Shown: positions 14,001 to 22,023, numbered from the stretch's first letter. The stretch: 26,037 bases of DNA from JAVKFF01 sp040226215 (GCA_040226215.1 JAVKFF010000121.1:1-26037), one strand, 5' to 3'. Made by a program: numbers and translations. Notes: generated by a model not told the origin, from the letters alone.

Positions 14001-15986
14001 GCCTTCGCGGGTCTGCATGGCGAAGTCGTGGATCCAGACCGGATCGGCATCGGCGGCGCGGACCTGATAGGGGTTCTCCGAGATCACCTTGAGGCCCATG
14101 TGCTCCAGCATCGGCAGCACGTCGGACAGCGGGATCGGGTTGCCGAGGTGATAGAGCTTGAAGCGCACCTCGTCGTCGCTGGCCTCGATCGGCCGGTAGA
14201 GGTTGAGGCCGAGATGGCCGGTCGCGATCACCTCCTCGATGCGGTCGATGTCGAAGATGGCCGCATGCGCCACCGTGTTGTCGCGGTAGAAGCTCGCGAA
14301 GGCGCCGCCGTAGCGCTTGAACAGCTTGAGGCCGGCGACCTCGCCCTTGGCCTCGATCAGCGCCTCCTGCAGATGGTCGGCCCAGGTCCGTCCCGCCTCG
14401 ATCAGCGCCTGCTCCAGCTCCGCGGTCTCCACTTCCGGGATCTGCCCCGGCGCGGTCTTGACGATCAGGTGCAGCCGGGCGTGCACCCCCTCGGTGAGCT
14501 GGGCGTAGAAGGCGCGGACCTCGCCGTCATAGGCGCCGGCGAGGATGCGCTGCGCCTTCAGCCGGTAATCGGTGTCGTAGTGGTCGCGCGGCACATAGAT
14601 CAGCACCGAGACGAAGCGGCCGATCGGGTCCTTGCGCACGAACAGCGCCGTGCGCGGCCGTTCCGCCAGGCCGAGAATGCCCAGCGCGGTGTGCAGCAGC
14701 CCCTCGTCGGAGATCTGGAAGAGTTCGTCGCGCGGGTAGGTGTCGAGGATGTGCGCCAGCGCCTTGCCGTCATGGCTGCGCGGGTCGAAGCCGGCGGCGT
14801 CGAGGCAGCGGGCCACCTTGCGGCGCAAATAGGGGATGTCGCGGGCCGAGCGGTTGTAGGCGACCGAGGTCAAGAGGCCGACAAAGGCGACCTCCCCGGT
14901 CACCACCCCCTTGTCGTCGACCTCCTTGAGGATGATGGTGTCCATCTGCACCGCGCGATGCACGGTGGACAGAAGGCTGGACTTGTTGACCAGCATGAGC
15001 GACGGCGCGGTCAGCGTCGCCTGGATCTCCGGCGGCAACCGATGGAAGCCGCGGCGCAGCCCCTCGAAGAGCTGCAGGTCGGGATCGCGCAGGACACCCA
15101 GCCCGTAGTCCGGGTCCACCGTCATGGTGGTCTTGCCGCCCTTCCGCTTGAAGAGGTAGCGGCGACAGCCCAGGAAGGTGAAATGGTCGTCGTCCAGCCA
15201 TTCGAGGAAGGCGACCACCTCCTCCACATCCGCCTTGTCGACGCCGCCGAGCGTCGCGCCGGCCCGGCGCAGACGCTCGATCGTGTCACCCAGGCGCTCG
15301 CGCATCGCCCGCCAGTCCTCGACCGCGGCGCGCACATCGGCCAGCGCCGCCTCCAGCGTGGCGGCGATGGCGTCGAGCGTTGCCTTGCCGGACTGCTCGT
15401 CCACCTCGATATGCATGAAGCTCTCGCGGTGGACCTCGCCCTTGTCGGATGTCGCCTTGTCGGATGTCGCCTGGCCGGATTTCGACTGGCCGGATTTGAC
15501 CTGGCCGGATTTGACCTGGCCGGACTTTGCCTGGCCGGCATCTTTCCGGGCGACGTCGGCGCAGCCGCGGAGCACGCCATCGGCGTCCCGCACCACGTGC
15601 ATGATCGGATGAATGATCAGATGCACGCTCAGCCCCTGGCGGCTGAGCGAGGCCGAGATCGAATCGACCAGGAACGGCATGTCGTCGTTGACGATCTCGA
15701 TCACGGTATGGCCGGTGTGCCAGCCATGGGTTTCGTAGGACGGGTTGAAGACCCGCACCTTGGCCTGTCCGGGCGTGCGGGTCTCGCCGAACTGCCAGAG
15801 ACCGAGCGCGGCGCCGTAGAGGTCCTCGGCCTCCCGTCCCATCAGGTCGTCGGCGGGGACGTTGCGGTAGAAGGCGCGGGCGAAGGTCGCCGCGTCGCCC
15901 GCCCTCGACTTCTTCAGACGCTTTTCGATGTAGGAGACGACGCGGTCGATGACTTCGACCTTGTACTGATCGGTCCGGGTCGGCAT
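11004..15986 (-). CDS. gdhB: NAD-specific glutamate dehydrogenase, large (about 180 kDa) type
   Basis: Catabolic enzyme converting glutamate to 2-oxoglutarate and ammonia with NAD. At 1660 residues it has the length of the large bacterial GDH class. The N-terminal third holds ACT-like regulatory domains (for example NDDMPFLVDSISASLSRQGL, 100-119). The catalytic core is in the middle: GGRVARGGIRWSDRREDFRT and the lysine-containing KNAVIVPVGSKGGFVVK at about 860-900, then the NAD-binding part with GGIGTYVKA and EGANLAVTQDGR, and a helical C-terminal domain. A low-complexity insert of GQxKS units lies at about residues 151-182. The ATG has GAGGAG five to ten bases upstream. A perfect 12-bp palindrome, TTCAGCGCTGAA (16041-16052), lies in its leader. 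It heads a co-directional run with the small exported protein, MFS and methyltransferase genes. The symbol follows usage for this class and may differ between genomes. Confidence 0.96.
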   Translation of the reverse strand: MPTRTDQYKVEVIDRVVSYIEKRLKKSRAGDAATFARAFYRNVPADDLMGREAEDLYGAALGLWQFGETRTPGQAKVRVFNPSYETHGWHTGHTVIEIVNDDMPFLVDSISASLSRQGLSVHLIIHPIMHVVRDADGVLRGCADVARKDAGQAKSGQVKSGQVKSGQSKSGQATSDKATSDKGEVHRESFMHIEVDEQSGKATLDAIAATLEAALADVRAAVEDWRAMRERLGDTIERLRRAGATLGGVDKADVEEVVAFLEWLDDDHFTFLGCRRYLFKRKGGKTTMTVDPDYGLGVLRDPDLQLFEGLRRGFHRLPPEIQATLTAPSLMLVNKSSLLSTVHRAVQMDTIILKEVDDKGVVTGEVAFVGLLTSVAYNRSARDIPYLRRKVARCLDAAGFDPRSHDGKALAHILDTYPRDELFQISDEGLLHTALGILGLAERPRTALFVRKDPIGRFVSVLIYVPRDHYDTDYRLKAQRILAGAYDGEVRAFYAQLTEGVHARLHLIVKTAPGQIPEVETAELEQALIEAGRTWADHLQEALIEAKGEVAGLKLFKRYGGAFASFYRDNTVAHAAIFDIDRIEEVIATGHLGLNLYRPIEASDDEVRFKLYHLGNPIPLSDVLPMLEHMGLKVISENPYQVRAADADPVWIHDFAMQTREGSPVDLETVRPLFQDAFGRIWNGEIEDDGFNRLVIGANLNGRQVTLLRAIARYLRQARIQYSQDAMEDTLARNADAASMIVDAFAARFDPEVDEQDRMERQDAIGEAFERFLDGVANLDEDRILRRFYNVVTATLRTNYYQSQDHAGERRKSENARPKGYISFKLASRLIDDLPLPRPWVEVFVYSPRVEGIHLRGGRVARGGIRWSDRREDFRTEILGLMKAQMVKNAVIVPVGSKGGFVVKQPPPRAAGREAVQAEGIACYRILMQGLLDITDNIVKDAIVHPPQVVRHDEDDPYLVVAADKGTATFSDIANAISRDYGFWLDDAFASGGSEGYDHKKMGITARGAWESVKRHFREMGTNTQAHEFAVAGVGDMSGDVFGNGMLLSKTIRLVAAFNHLHIFIDPNPDAASSFEERKRLFELARGSWDQYDGRRISKGGGVFERTAKEIKLTPEIKALLGLEVDRLTPNSLITAILRAPVDLMWFGGIGTYVKATHESHGEVGDKANDSLRINARELRAKVIGEGANLAVTQDGRIEAAKAGVRLNTDFIDNSAGVDCSDHEVNIKILLGQVVASGDLTMKQRNQLLERMTDEVAELVLRDNYLQTQALTMVLDEAPELLDQHSRLMHTLEKEGRLDREVELLPNDEELTERLGRREGLTRPELAVLLSYAKIALYDAILQSGLPDDASLAQDLILYFPTPMREKFGTVIPSHRLHRELIATSITNSIVNRAGPTFVSETADQTGVGPADIARAYLIVRDSFDLRGLWLAIESLDNKVDAAVQTTMLRYIRRLIERATAWVLRHVGENLDVGHQVAHFRPGVEHIDKHLNEVVYDRARQVILDRTRGLSEAGVPKVIARKVAALNLMASGLDLMHIADTVSFDVKDVAPAYFKLGDRLGIAWLRDSAKRMPSGNHWQKQATAAIIDDLYALQADLTIGALSGATKKSKVPDMMAAWMERRSAPIERIDQLMAELRALAHVDVSMLAVANRRLRGLING
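15442..15540. repeat. 15-bp tandem repeat inside the GDH gene
   Basis: Six consecutive 15-bp units and a partial seventh: two copies of TTGTCGGATGTCGCC (15442-15471), then four variants of TGGCCGGATTTGACC (15472-15531) and a partial unit. On the coding strand they give GQAKS, GQVKS, GQVKS, GQSKS, GQATSDK, ATSDK. The 15-bp period keeps the frame for any copy number. Confidence 0.95.
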
Positions 15987-16138
15987 GGCGCTCCTCGTTC
16001 GGGCGGTTGCGGACAGGGCCCGTTCCGCGCTTTTCGGCTCTTCAGCGCTGAAAGGCTAACCCCAAACATGCCGCTCAAGAAAGCACCCTGTGGTGACAGA
16101 ATTGCCAACCCGGACCGACCGGAGGGCGATTGCGCCTT

Positions 16139-16966
16139 CTATTCTGGGCGCGTCATGTCCGCGCCCAGCCATTGCTCGGACAGCCGGCTCAAGGTGCCGT
16201 CGGCATGCAGCTCCTCGATGATGCGGGCGATCTCGGCGGTGAACTCCGGATCGCCCTGGTCGACGGCAACGGCCAGCGGCTCGTGGAACACGGCCGGCTC
16301 GAGGATGCGGAAGGGATAGCCGTTGGCGATCGCCTCCCGGGCGGTGGGCAGGTTGGTCAAGACCGCGTCGAGGCGCACGCCATCGCCCAGGCGCAGATCG
16401 TCATAGGCAAGACCGTCGCTGTCGTAGGTGCGGATCTCGCCAGGCTCGACCGCGTAGTCGAAGGCCGGCACGCCGATGGCGTCGATCACCAGATCGTGAT
16501 TCAGATAGTCCTCGGTCGAGCAGGCCGCGCAGGCGCCGAGCGCCAGGCCGCTCAGCCCCTCGACCGTCGTCACGGCGCTGTCCTCGTGCACCACGAAGAC
16601 GGCGGGCGTGTAGTAGTAGATGCCCGGGAAATCGAGCACTTCCGCCCGCGCGGTGGTCGGCGTCATCGAGCCCACGGCGATGTCCCAGCGGCCGGCCCAG
16701 TTGCCGGCGACCTGTGCCTCCCAGGACGGGGTGACGATGGCCGTTTCCACGCCCAGGCGCTCGGCGATCGCCTCCAGAACGTCGACGTCGAAGCCGTCGA
16801 ACTCGTTGTTCTCGTTGAGGAAGGCGATCGGCGGATAGCCGTCGAAGGAGGCGCCGGTCAGGACACCGGTCGACAGCACCCGGTCGAGGGTTTCGCCGGC
16901 GGCGGCGAGGGCGGGGCCAAGCGCGGCGAGGGCGGTGGCGGCGGCGAGCAGGGAACGCAGGGACAT
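16139..16966 (-). CDS. Polar amino acid ABC transporter substrate-binding protein
   Basis: Periplasmic binding protein (family 3, PBPb type) of 275 residues with a signal peptide ending near residue 22. The mature protein begins with ETLDRVLSTGVLTGASFDGYPPIAFLNENNEFDGFDVDVLEAIAER, listed here only by its typical features: a short strand, the P-P-I-A-F ligand loop and G-F-D-V-D-V. Later WDIAVGSMTPTTARAEVLDF is the standard ligand-binding segment with a Thr-Thr-x-R-x-E motif. A CAAC motif around residue 137 (GACAACSTEDYL) is unusual and could form a disulfide. AAGGAG lies nine bases before the ATG. It is divergent from the permease gene 167 nt away and upstream of the glutamate dehydrogenase gene on the same strand, so glutamate or a related amino acid is a reasonable but unproven ligand. 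Confidence 0.9.
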   Translation of the reverse strand: MSLRSLLAAATALAALGPALAAAGETLDRVLSTGVLTGASFDGYPPIAFLNENNEFDGFDVDVLEAIAERLGVETAIVTPSWEAQVAGNWAGRWDIAVGSMTPTTARAEVLDFPGIYYYTPAVFVVHEDSAVTTVEGLSGLALGACAACSTEDYLNHDLVIDAIGVPAFDYAVEPGEIRTYDSDGLAYDDLRLGDGVRLDAVLTNLPTAREAIANGYPFRILEPAVFHEPLAVAVDQGDPEFTAEIARIIEELHADGTLSRLSEQWLGADMTRPE

Positions 16967-17133
16967 GGCGGATTGCTCCTTGGGTTGCGACAGGGCAAAG
17001 AGATCGAGACCGCCGATGGTGCGCCTGCGCGCCAGGAAGTCAACGTAGCTCGGACAGGTGATGGCGCCGCCGCGATGCGATCCGCGGTTCGTCGAGACCC
17101 GCCGCTGGCGAAGGACGCAACGCCGATGGACGC

Positions 17134-18147
17134 ATGCTGATGGACCGCCTCGTCACCGCCGCCATGGCCGCGATCGCCGCCTTGTGGGCCCGGCCAGCGC
17201 TGCGCTACGCCACGATCCTGGTCGCGCTGACCGCCCTCCTCAACGGCGCCTGGCTGACGCCCCTGCTGGGCGCAGACGTCGCGGCCGAACTGGGCGCCAG
17301 CGGCTGGACCGGCCTCGCCAATCTCGCCCTCGCGCTCGCCCTGGCGGCGCTGCTGATGGGCAATGCCGTGCTGATCCGCCGGCTGCCGTTCCGGCAGCAG
17401 GTGGCCGTGGCCTGGGCCGAGCTGCTCGCGCTCTTCGTCGTCTTCGCCGCCAGCTTCGACCTGTCCTACGCCTTCATCTGGGAGCGCGCGCCCTTCCTGC
17501 TCGGCCTGGAACTGCGCAATGGCTTCCTGCAGGGCGCGGCGATGACGCTGTTCGTCTCCTTCGTCTCGATCTTCTGCGCCTGCTCGATCGCGCTCGTCGC
17601 CGCCCTGGCCCGGCTGTCGAGCCACGGACTGTTCTTCGGCGTCGCCACCTTCTACACCTCCTTCTTCCGCGGCACGCCGCTGCTGCTCCAGGTGATGCTG
17701 ATCTATCTCGGCCTGCCGCAGATCGGCATCGTCATCGACGCGGTGCCGGCCGGCGTCATCGCCCTGTCGCTGGGCTACGGCGCCTATCTGGCGGAGATCT
17801 TCCGCGCCGGCATCCTGGCGATCCCCAAGGAGCAGTGGGAGGCGGCCCTGGCGCTCGGCCTCCGGCGCTGGCTGGTGATGCGCCTCGTCATCCTGCCGCA
17901 GGCCCTGCGCCTGGTGATCCCGCCGACCGGCAACCAGTTCATCTCGATGCTGAAGGATTCCTCCCTCGTCTCCGTCATGGGGGTGTGGGAGCTGATGTAT
18001 CTCGCCCGCACCCATGGCCGGGCCGAGTTCAGGTACATGGAGATGCTGATCGCCGCGGCAGTGATCTACTGGGCGCTGTCGGCCTGCTTCGAGGTGGTGC
18101 AGGCGCGCATCGAGAAGCGGCTCGGCCGCGGCGTGCGGGTGGACTAG
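17134..18147 (+). CDS. Polar amino acid ABC transporter permease with N-terminal extension
   Basis: HisM/GlnP-type inner membrane permease of 337 residues. The core from about residue 125 matches the family: LRNGFLQGAAMTLFVSFVSI, FFRGTPLLLQVMLIYLGLP, the EAA loop EQWEAALALGLRRWLVMRLV that contacts the ATPase, then LPQALRLVIPPTGNQFI and LKDSSLVSVMGVWEL. Typical family members have 215-250 residues; the first 125 here add about three hydrophobic segments (around 25-45, 60-80 and 92-108) before the core, as in the longer GltK/AapM-like permeases. Upstream ribosome site is poor; ATG 17140 is an alternative. No ATP-binding gene or second permease is in the window, so the ATPase must be encoded elsewhere or shared. 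It forms a divergent pair with the binding protein gene. Confidence 0.88.
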   Translation: MLMDRLVTAAMAAIAALWARPALRYATILVALTALLNGAWLTPLLGADVAAELGASGWTGLANLALALALAALLMGNAVLIRRLPFRQQVAVAWAELLALFVVFAASFDLSYAFIWERAPFLLGLELRNGFLQGAAMTLFVSFVSIFCACSIALVAALARLSSHGLFFGVATFYTSFFRGTPLLLQVMLIYLGLPQIGIVIDAVPAGVIALSLGYGAYLAEIFRAGILAIPKEQWEAALALGLRRWLVMRLVILPQALRLVIPPTGNQFISMLKDSSLVSVMGVWELMYLARTHGRAEFRYMEMLIAAAVIYWALSACFEVVQARIEKRLGRGVRVD

Positions 18148-18241
18148 CGGCAAGCCTGGGGCCATTCTCCCGAATTCGGCTGTCATGGAACCGGCGGCGG
18201 GGGATGCCCGGCGGCAAGGGAAGCAAGGAAGCGGGACGACG

Positions 18242-19039
18242 ATGAGGATCGGCATCACGGGCGCGGGCGGCCGCATGGGCCGGCTGTTGATCGGCGAGGT
18301 TCTGGACCGGGAGGGGGCCGAGCTGGTCGGCGCCGTCGACCGGCCGGAAAGCGGGGTCATCGGCCAGGATGCGGGCCTGATCGCCGGCCGCGATCCCTGC
18401 GGCGTGCGGGTGAGCGAGGACCCGGTGGTGCTGTTCGCCGACGCCGACGCGGTGATCGACTTCACCAGCCCGGCCGCGACCGTGGAGCATGCCGGCCTCG
18501 CCGCCCAGGGCAAGACCATCCACGTCATCGGCACGACGGGCCTGGACCGGGCGGACGAGGAGGCGGTCGCCATCGCCGCCCGGCACACGACCATCGTGCT
18601 GGCGCCGAACATGAGCCTGGGCGTGAACCTGCTGTTCGCGCTGACGGCCAAGGTGGCGGCCGCGCTCGGCCCCGATTACGACATCGAGATCCTGGAGATG
18701 CACCACCGCCTGAAGCGCGACGCGCCGTCGGGCACGGCGCTCGGCCTCGGCCGCGCCGCCGCGGAGGGGCGCGGGACCACGCTGGACGAGGCCGGCGTCT
18801 TCGCGCGCCAGGGCGAGACCGGCCCCCGGCGCGAGGGCGCCATCGGTTTCGCCACCCTGCGCGGCGGCGACGTGGTGGGCGACCACACCGTGATCTTCGC
18901 CGCCGAGGGGGAGCGGCTGGAGCTGACCCACAAGGCCTCCAACCGCGCCATCTACGCCCGCGGCGCCATGCGCGCCGCCTTCTGGGCCCACGGCCAGCGC
19001 CCGGGTCTCTACACCATGGCGGACGTGCTTGGGCTCTGA
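18242..19039 (+). CDS. dapB: 4-hydroxy-tetrahydrodipicolinate reductase
   Basis: NAD(P)H-dependent reductase of the diaminopimelate/lysine pathway, cytoplasmic. It has 265 residues, normal for DapB. The nucleotide-binding motif ITGAGGRMGR (5-14) opens the protein; VIDFTSPAAT (71-80), GTTGLD (97-102) and APNMSLGVNLLF (121-132) follow. The active-site segment is LEMHHRLKRDAPSGTALGLG (151-170) with His154-His155, Lys158 and the dihydrodipicolinate-binding GTA loop. GDHTVIFAAEGERLELTHKA and the final helical stretch are also typical. ATG 18242 is chosen over 18185 because similarity begins at MRIGITGAGG; AAGGAA lies at 18225-18230. The gene stands alone, convergent with the GYD gene 39 nt away. 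Confidence 0.97.
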   Translation: MRIGITGAGGRMGRLLIGEVLDREGAELVGAVDRPESGVIGQDAGLIAGRDPCGVRVSEDPVVLFADADAVIDFTSPAATVEHAGLAAQGKTIHVIGTTGLDRADEEAVAIAARHTTIVLAPNMSLGVNLLFALTAKVAAALGPDYDIEILEMHHRLKRDAPSGTALGLGRAAAEGRGTTLDEAGVFARQGETGPRREGAIGFATLRGGDVVGDHTVIFAAEGERLELTHKASNRAIYARGAMRAAFWAHGQRPGLYTMADVLGL

Positions 19040-19078
19040 CCGACCCGCGGCACGTCCGCCCGGTCGCCTGGCGCGATA

Positions 19079-19411
19079 TCAGCCGCCGGCGGGCCGGAAG
19101 CTCTTGGCCACAGTCTGGGCCTTCTCCATGGCCTGCTTGGCCTCCGCGGTGCTGACCGCCATCGTGGTCCGGAGACTGGAGACCGTGCCACTAGCCCCGG
19201 CGGTCAGCAGCGCCGCGAGCACGTCGACCGGCTTCTCGCCCTCGGCGATGATGAGGAAGTCATACTCCCCGAAGGTGACGTAGTAATCGATCAGACGTGC
19301 GCCCGACGCGGCCATCAGGTCCGCGATGGCGGCGCGGCGATCTTCTGGCTTCGCCACGAAGCTCTTCAGCGTGTCGCTGGTGAAACTGCCTTGCGTGATC
19401 CAGATCGGCAT
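19079..19411 (-). CDS. GYD domain-containing protein
   Basis: Small soluble protein of 110 residues of the GYD family. It starts with WITQGSFTSDTLKSF, continues with KPEDRRAAIADLMAASGARL and contains YYVTFGEYDFLIIAEG, the strand-loop-strand segment after which the family is named (G-[EY]-[YH]-D). The fold is a dimeric ferredoxin-like alpha-beta barrel; the function is unknown. There is no signal peptide. AAGGAAG lies eight bases before the ATG. It is monocistronic, convergent with dapB and separated from pnp by 386 nt, with an AT-richer segment just upstream (about 19425-19515) that could hold its promoter. Confidence 0.85.
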   Translation of the reverse strand: MPIWITQGSFTSDTLKSFVAKPEDRRAAIADLMAASGARLIDYYVTFGEYDFLIIAEGEKPVDVLAALLTAGASGTVSSLRTTMAVSTAEAKQAMEKAQTVAKSFRPAGG

Positions 19412-19569
19412 TGGGACGCTTCCTTATGGTTATCGTTGTTATGGGTCCCCGAAGTCCTCCAGCCTACCACGCGCGGCTCGAAGAACATTGAATTTACGGA
19501 AAATGCTAGACCAAAGCGCAGAGGCCGAGCCGGCGGGCGCAGGGAGCCCTCCACGCGTACGGTTTTGCT

Positions 19570-19649
19570 GTCGTTCCCGGCTCGAGCGGGAATCCAGGTT
19601 CGGCGCGGCCCGCCGGCCCGGACTGGATCCCCGCTTTCGCGGAGACGAC
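19570..19649. repeat. Intergenic palindromic repeat, interspersed type
   Basis: Two outer arms of about 28 bp are roughly inverted: GTCGTTCCCGGCTCGAGCGG plus AATCCAGGT at 19570-19599, and ACTGGATCCCCGCTTTCGCG plus GAGACGAC at 19622-19649, separated by a GC-rich centre. Each arm is itself a small hairpin. The wording resembles the widely scattered alphaproteobacterial repeats containing TTCCCGCGAAAGCGGGAATC and CTGGATCC. The rest of the 19412-19797 gap holds only the pnp terminator and an AT-richer stretch. Confidence 0.65.
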
Positions 19650-19721
19650 GTGGAAAAGAACTATTTTTCAATGCATTAATGACCGGGCGGGCGACGACGC
19701 AGGGGCCCGGTAGGCGACACG

Positions 19722-19750
19722 AAAAAGGGCGGCCCCTTTCGGAGCCGCCC
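19722..19750 (-). terminator. Rho-independent terminator of pnp
   Basis: On the minus strand GGGCGGCTCC (19750-19741), a GAAA tetraloop and GGGGCCGCCC (19736-19727) form a 10-bp stem with one G-U pair, immediately followed by five T (19726-19722). It lies 47 nt after the pnp stop codon and closes the infB-pnp cluster. Confidence 0.93.
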
Positions 19751-19797
19751 TCGTCGTTTCGGGCGCTGGGATCGCCCTTATCTGATCTGTCCCGGCT

Positions 19798-21906
19798 TCA
19801 GGCCGCCGGGTCGATCTCCTCGCCGGTCTCCTGGTCGACCATCTTCATCGACAGCTTGACCTTGCCGCGGTCGTCGAAGCCGAGGACCTTGACCTTCACC
19901 GAGTCGCCCTCGTTGACCACGTCGGTCACCTTGCCGACCCGGCGCGGCGCCAGCTCGGAAATGTGGACGAGGCCGTCCTTGGGGCCGAGGAAGTTCACGA
20001 AGGCGCCGAAATCGACCACCTTGACCACGCGGCCGGTGTAGATCACGCCGACCTCGGGCTCCGCCACGATGCTCTTGATCCAGTCGATCGCCTTCTGCGC
20101 GGCCTCGGCGTCGACGGCGGCCACCTTGATCACGCCGTCATCGCCGATATCCACCTTGGCGCCGGTGGTCTCGGTGATCTCGCGGATCACCTTGCCGCCG
20201 GTGCCGATCACTTCGCGGATCTTGTCCGCCGGGATCGAGAAGGTGGTGATGCGCGGCGCGTGCTGGGAGACGTCGCCGCGGGCATCGGTCAGCGCCTTGG
20301 ACATCTCGCCCAGGATGTGGATGCGGCCGTCGCGCGCCTGCTCCAGCGCCTGCTTCATGATCGCCGGCGTGATGGAGGTGATCTTGATGTCCATCTGCAG
20401 CGAGGTCACGCCTTCCTCGGTGCCGGCGACCTTGAAGTCCATGTCGCCGAGATGGTCCTCGTCGCCCAGGATGTCGGAGAGCACGGCGAACTTGTCGCCC
20501 TCCTTGATCAGGCCCATGGCGATGCCGGCGACCGGTCGCGCCAGCGGCACGCCCGCGTCCATCAGCGACAGCGAGGTGCCGCACACGGTGGCCATGGAGG
20601 AGGAGCCGTTCGACTCGGTGATCTCCGAGACCACGCGGATGGTGTAGGGGAACTCCTCCTTCTTGGGCAGCAGCGGCCGGATGGCGCGCCAGGCCAGCTT
20701 GCCGTGGCCGATCTCGCGGCGCCCCGGCGAGCCGAGGCGGCCGGCCTCGCCCACCGAATAGGGCGGGAAGTTGTAGTGCAGCATGAAATGCTCGCGGAAC
20801 TCGCCCTCGAGCGCATCGACGATCTGCTCGTCCTGGCCGGTACCCAGCGTGGCGACGACCAGCGCCTGGGTCTCGCCACGGGTGAACAGGGCCGAGCCGT
20901 GGCTGCGGTCCAGCACGCCGACCTCCGCCACGATCTGGCGGATGTCCTTGGTGGTGCGGCCGTCGATACGGTCCTTGCCGGCCAGGATGTTGCCGCGCAC
21001 GACCGCGCTCTCGAGCTTCTTGAAGACGCTGCCGGCGACCGCCAGCTCGGCCTCGTTGTCGCCCAGGCTCTGCAGCGCCTCGGCCTTGATGGCGTCGATC
21101 GCGGCGTAGCGGTCCTGCTTGACGGTGATCGTGTAGGCCTCGGTGAGGCGGTCGGCATAGGCCGCCTTGAACTTCTCCAGCACCGCGGCGAATTCCGGCG
21201 CCGGCGGCGCGACGTCCCAGGGATCCTTGGCGCAGAGCTCTGCCAGGTCGATGATCGTGTCGATCACCTTCTGCATCTGCTCATGGCCGAAATTGACCGC
21301 GCCCAGCATGATCTCCTCGGAGAGCTCCTGGGCCTCGGACTCGACCATCAGCACGCCTTCCTGGGTGCCGGCGACGATCAGGTCGAGATCGCTGAGCGGC
21401 ATCTCGTCCCGGCGCGGGTTGAGCACGTAGTCGCCGTTGATGTAGCCGACCCGGGCGGCGCCGATGGGGCCGAGGAAGGGCAGGCCGGAGATGGTCAGCG
21501 CGGCCGAGGCGCCGATCATCGCGACGACGTCGGGATCGTTCTCCAGGTCGTGGCTCAGCACGGTGCAGATCACCTGCACCTCGTTCTTGAAGCCGTCGGC
21601 GAACAGCGGACGGATCGGCCGGTCGATCAGGCGCGAGGTCAGCACCTCCTTCTCGGTCGGCCGGCCCTCGCGCTTGAAGAAGCCACCGGGGATCTTGCCC
21701 GCGGCGAAGGTCTTCTCCTGGTAGTGGACGGTGAGCGGGAAGAAATCGATGCCGGGGCGCGGCGGGGCGCCGACCACGGTGCACAGCACCACGGTCTCGC
21801 CATAGGTCGCCATGACGGCGCCGTCGGCCTGGCGGGCGATCTTGCCCGACTCCAGGATCAGCGGGCGTCCGCCCCAGTCGACTTCCTTGCGGTAAACGTT
21901 GAACAT
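19798..21906 (-). CDS. pnp: Polyribonucleotide nucleotidyltransferase (PNPase)
   Basis: Phosphorolytic 3'-5' exoribonuclease of the RNA degradosome, a homotrimer, here of 702 residues, the usual length. Two RNase PH-like domains are visible: the first begins with the N-terminal FNVYRKEVDWGGRPLILESG and has FFKREGRPTEKEVLTSRLID; the second has TRGETQALVVATLGT and the catalytic segment GDEDHLGDMDFKVAGTEEG. The KH domain (IREVIGTGGKVIREITETTG) lies at about 555-610 and the S1 domain (YTGRVVKVVDFGAFVNFLGP, then GLVHISEL) at about 620-690. The ATG has AAGGAAG seven bases upstream. It follows rpsO with a 374-nt gap holding two hairpins. In Escherichia coli pnp is autoregulated through RNase III cleavage of a leader hairpin; a similar arrangement is possible here. 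Confidence 0.98.
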   Translation of the reverse strand: MFNVYRKEVDWGGRPLILESGKIARQADGAVMATYGETVVLCTVVGAPPRPGIDFFPLTVHYQEKTFAAGKIPGGFFKREGRPTEKEVLTSRLIDRPIRPLFADGFKNEVQVICTVLSHDLENDPDVVAMIGASAALTISGLPFLGPIGAARVGYINGDYVLNPRRDEMPLSDLDLIVAGTQEGVLMVESEAQELSEEIMLGAVNFGHEQMQKVIDTIIDLAELCAKDPWDVAPPAPEFAAVLEKFKAAYADRLTEAYTITVKQDRYAAIDAIKAEALQSLGDNEAELAVAGSVFKKLESAVVRGNILAGKDRIDGRTTKDIRQIVAEVGVLDRSHGSALFTRGETQALVVATLGTGQDEQIVDALEGEFREHFMLHYNFPPYSVGEAGRLGSPGRREIGHGKLAWRAIRPLLPKKEEFPYTIRVVSEITESNGSSSMATVCGTSLSLMDAGVPLARPVAGIAMGLIKEGDKFAVLSDILGDEDHLGDMDFKVAGTEEGVTSLQMDIKITSITPAIMKQALEQARDGRIHILGEMSKALTDARGDVSQHAPRITTFSIPADKIREVIGTGGKVIREITETTGAKVDIGDDGVIKVAAVDAEAAQKAIDWIKSIVAEPEVGVIYTGRVVKVVDFGAFVNFLGPKDGLVHISELAPRRVGKVTDVVNEGDSVKVKVLGFDDRGKVKLSMKMVDQETGEEIDPAA

Positions 21907-22023
21907 TCAAGTCTTCCTTCTGTCGGATACCCGTCGCCCCGGATTGGGCGAATGCGGGCGGGGGCCTTGTCGCTTCACGTCAAGCCGTTGCTGCCCCCTG
22001 GCGGCGATCGTCATGCGGACCTC

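Noticed and set aside
16041..16052. Perfect 12-bp palindrome upstream of GDH as an operator.
   Set aside because: Kept only as a note in the GDH entry: no promoter elements could be placed around it and no regulator gene is adjacent.
12801..16319. A plus-strand open frame of 1172 codons opposite the GDH gene.
   Set aside because: It is a shadow of GDH codon bias in high-GC DNA: composition is abnormal, with His/Asp/Val-rich runs and no domain, while the minus-strand frame encodes a complete recognisable enzyme.
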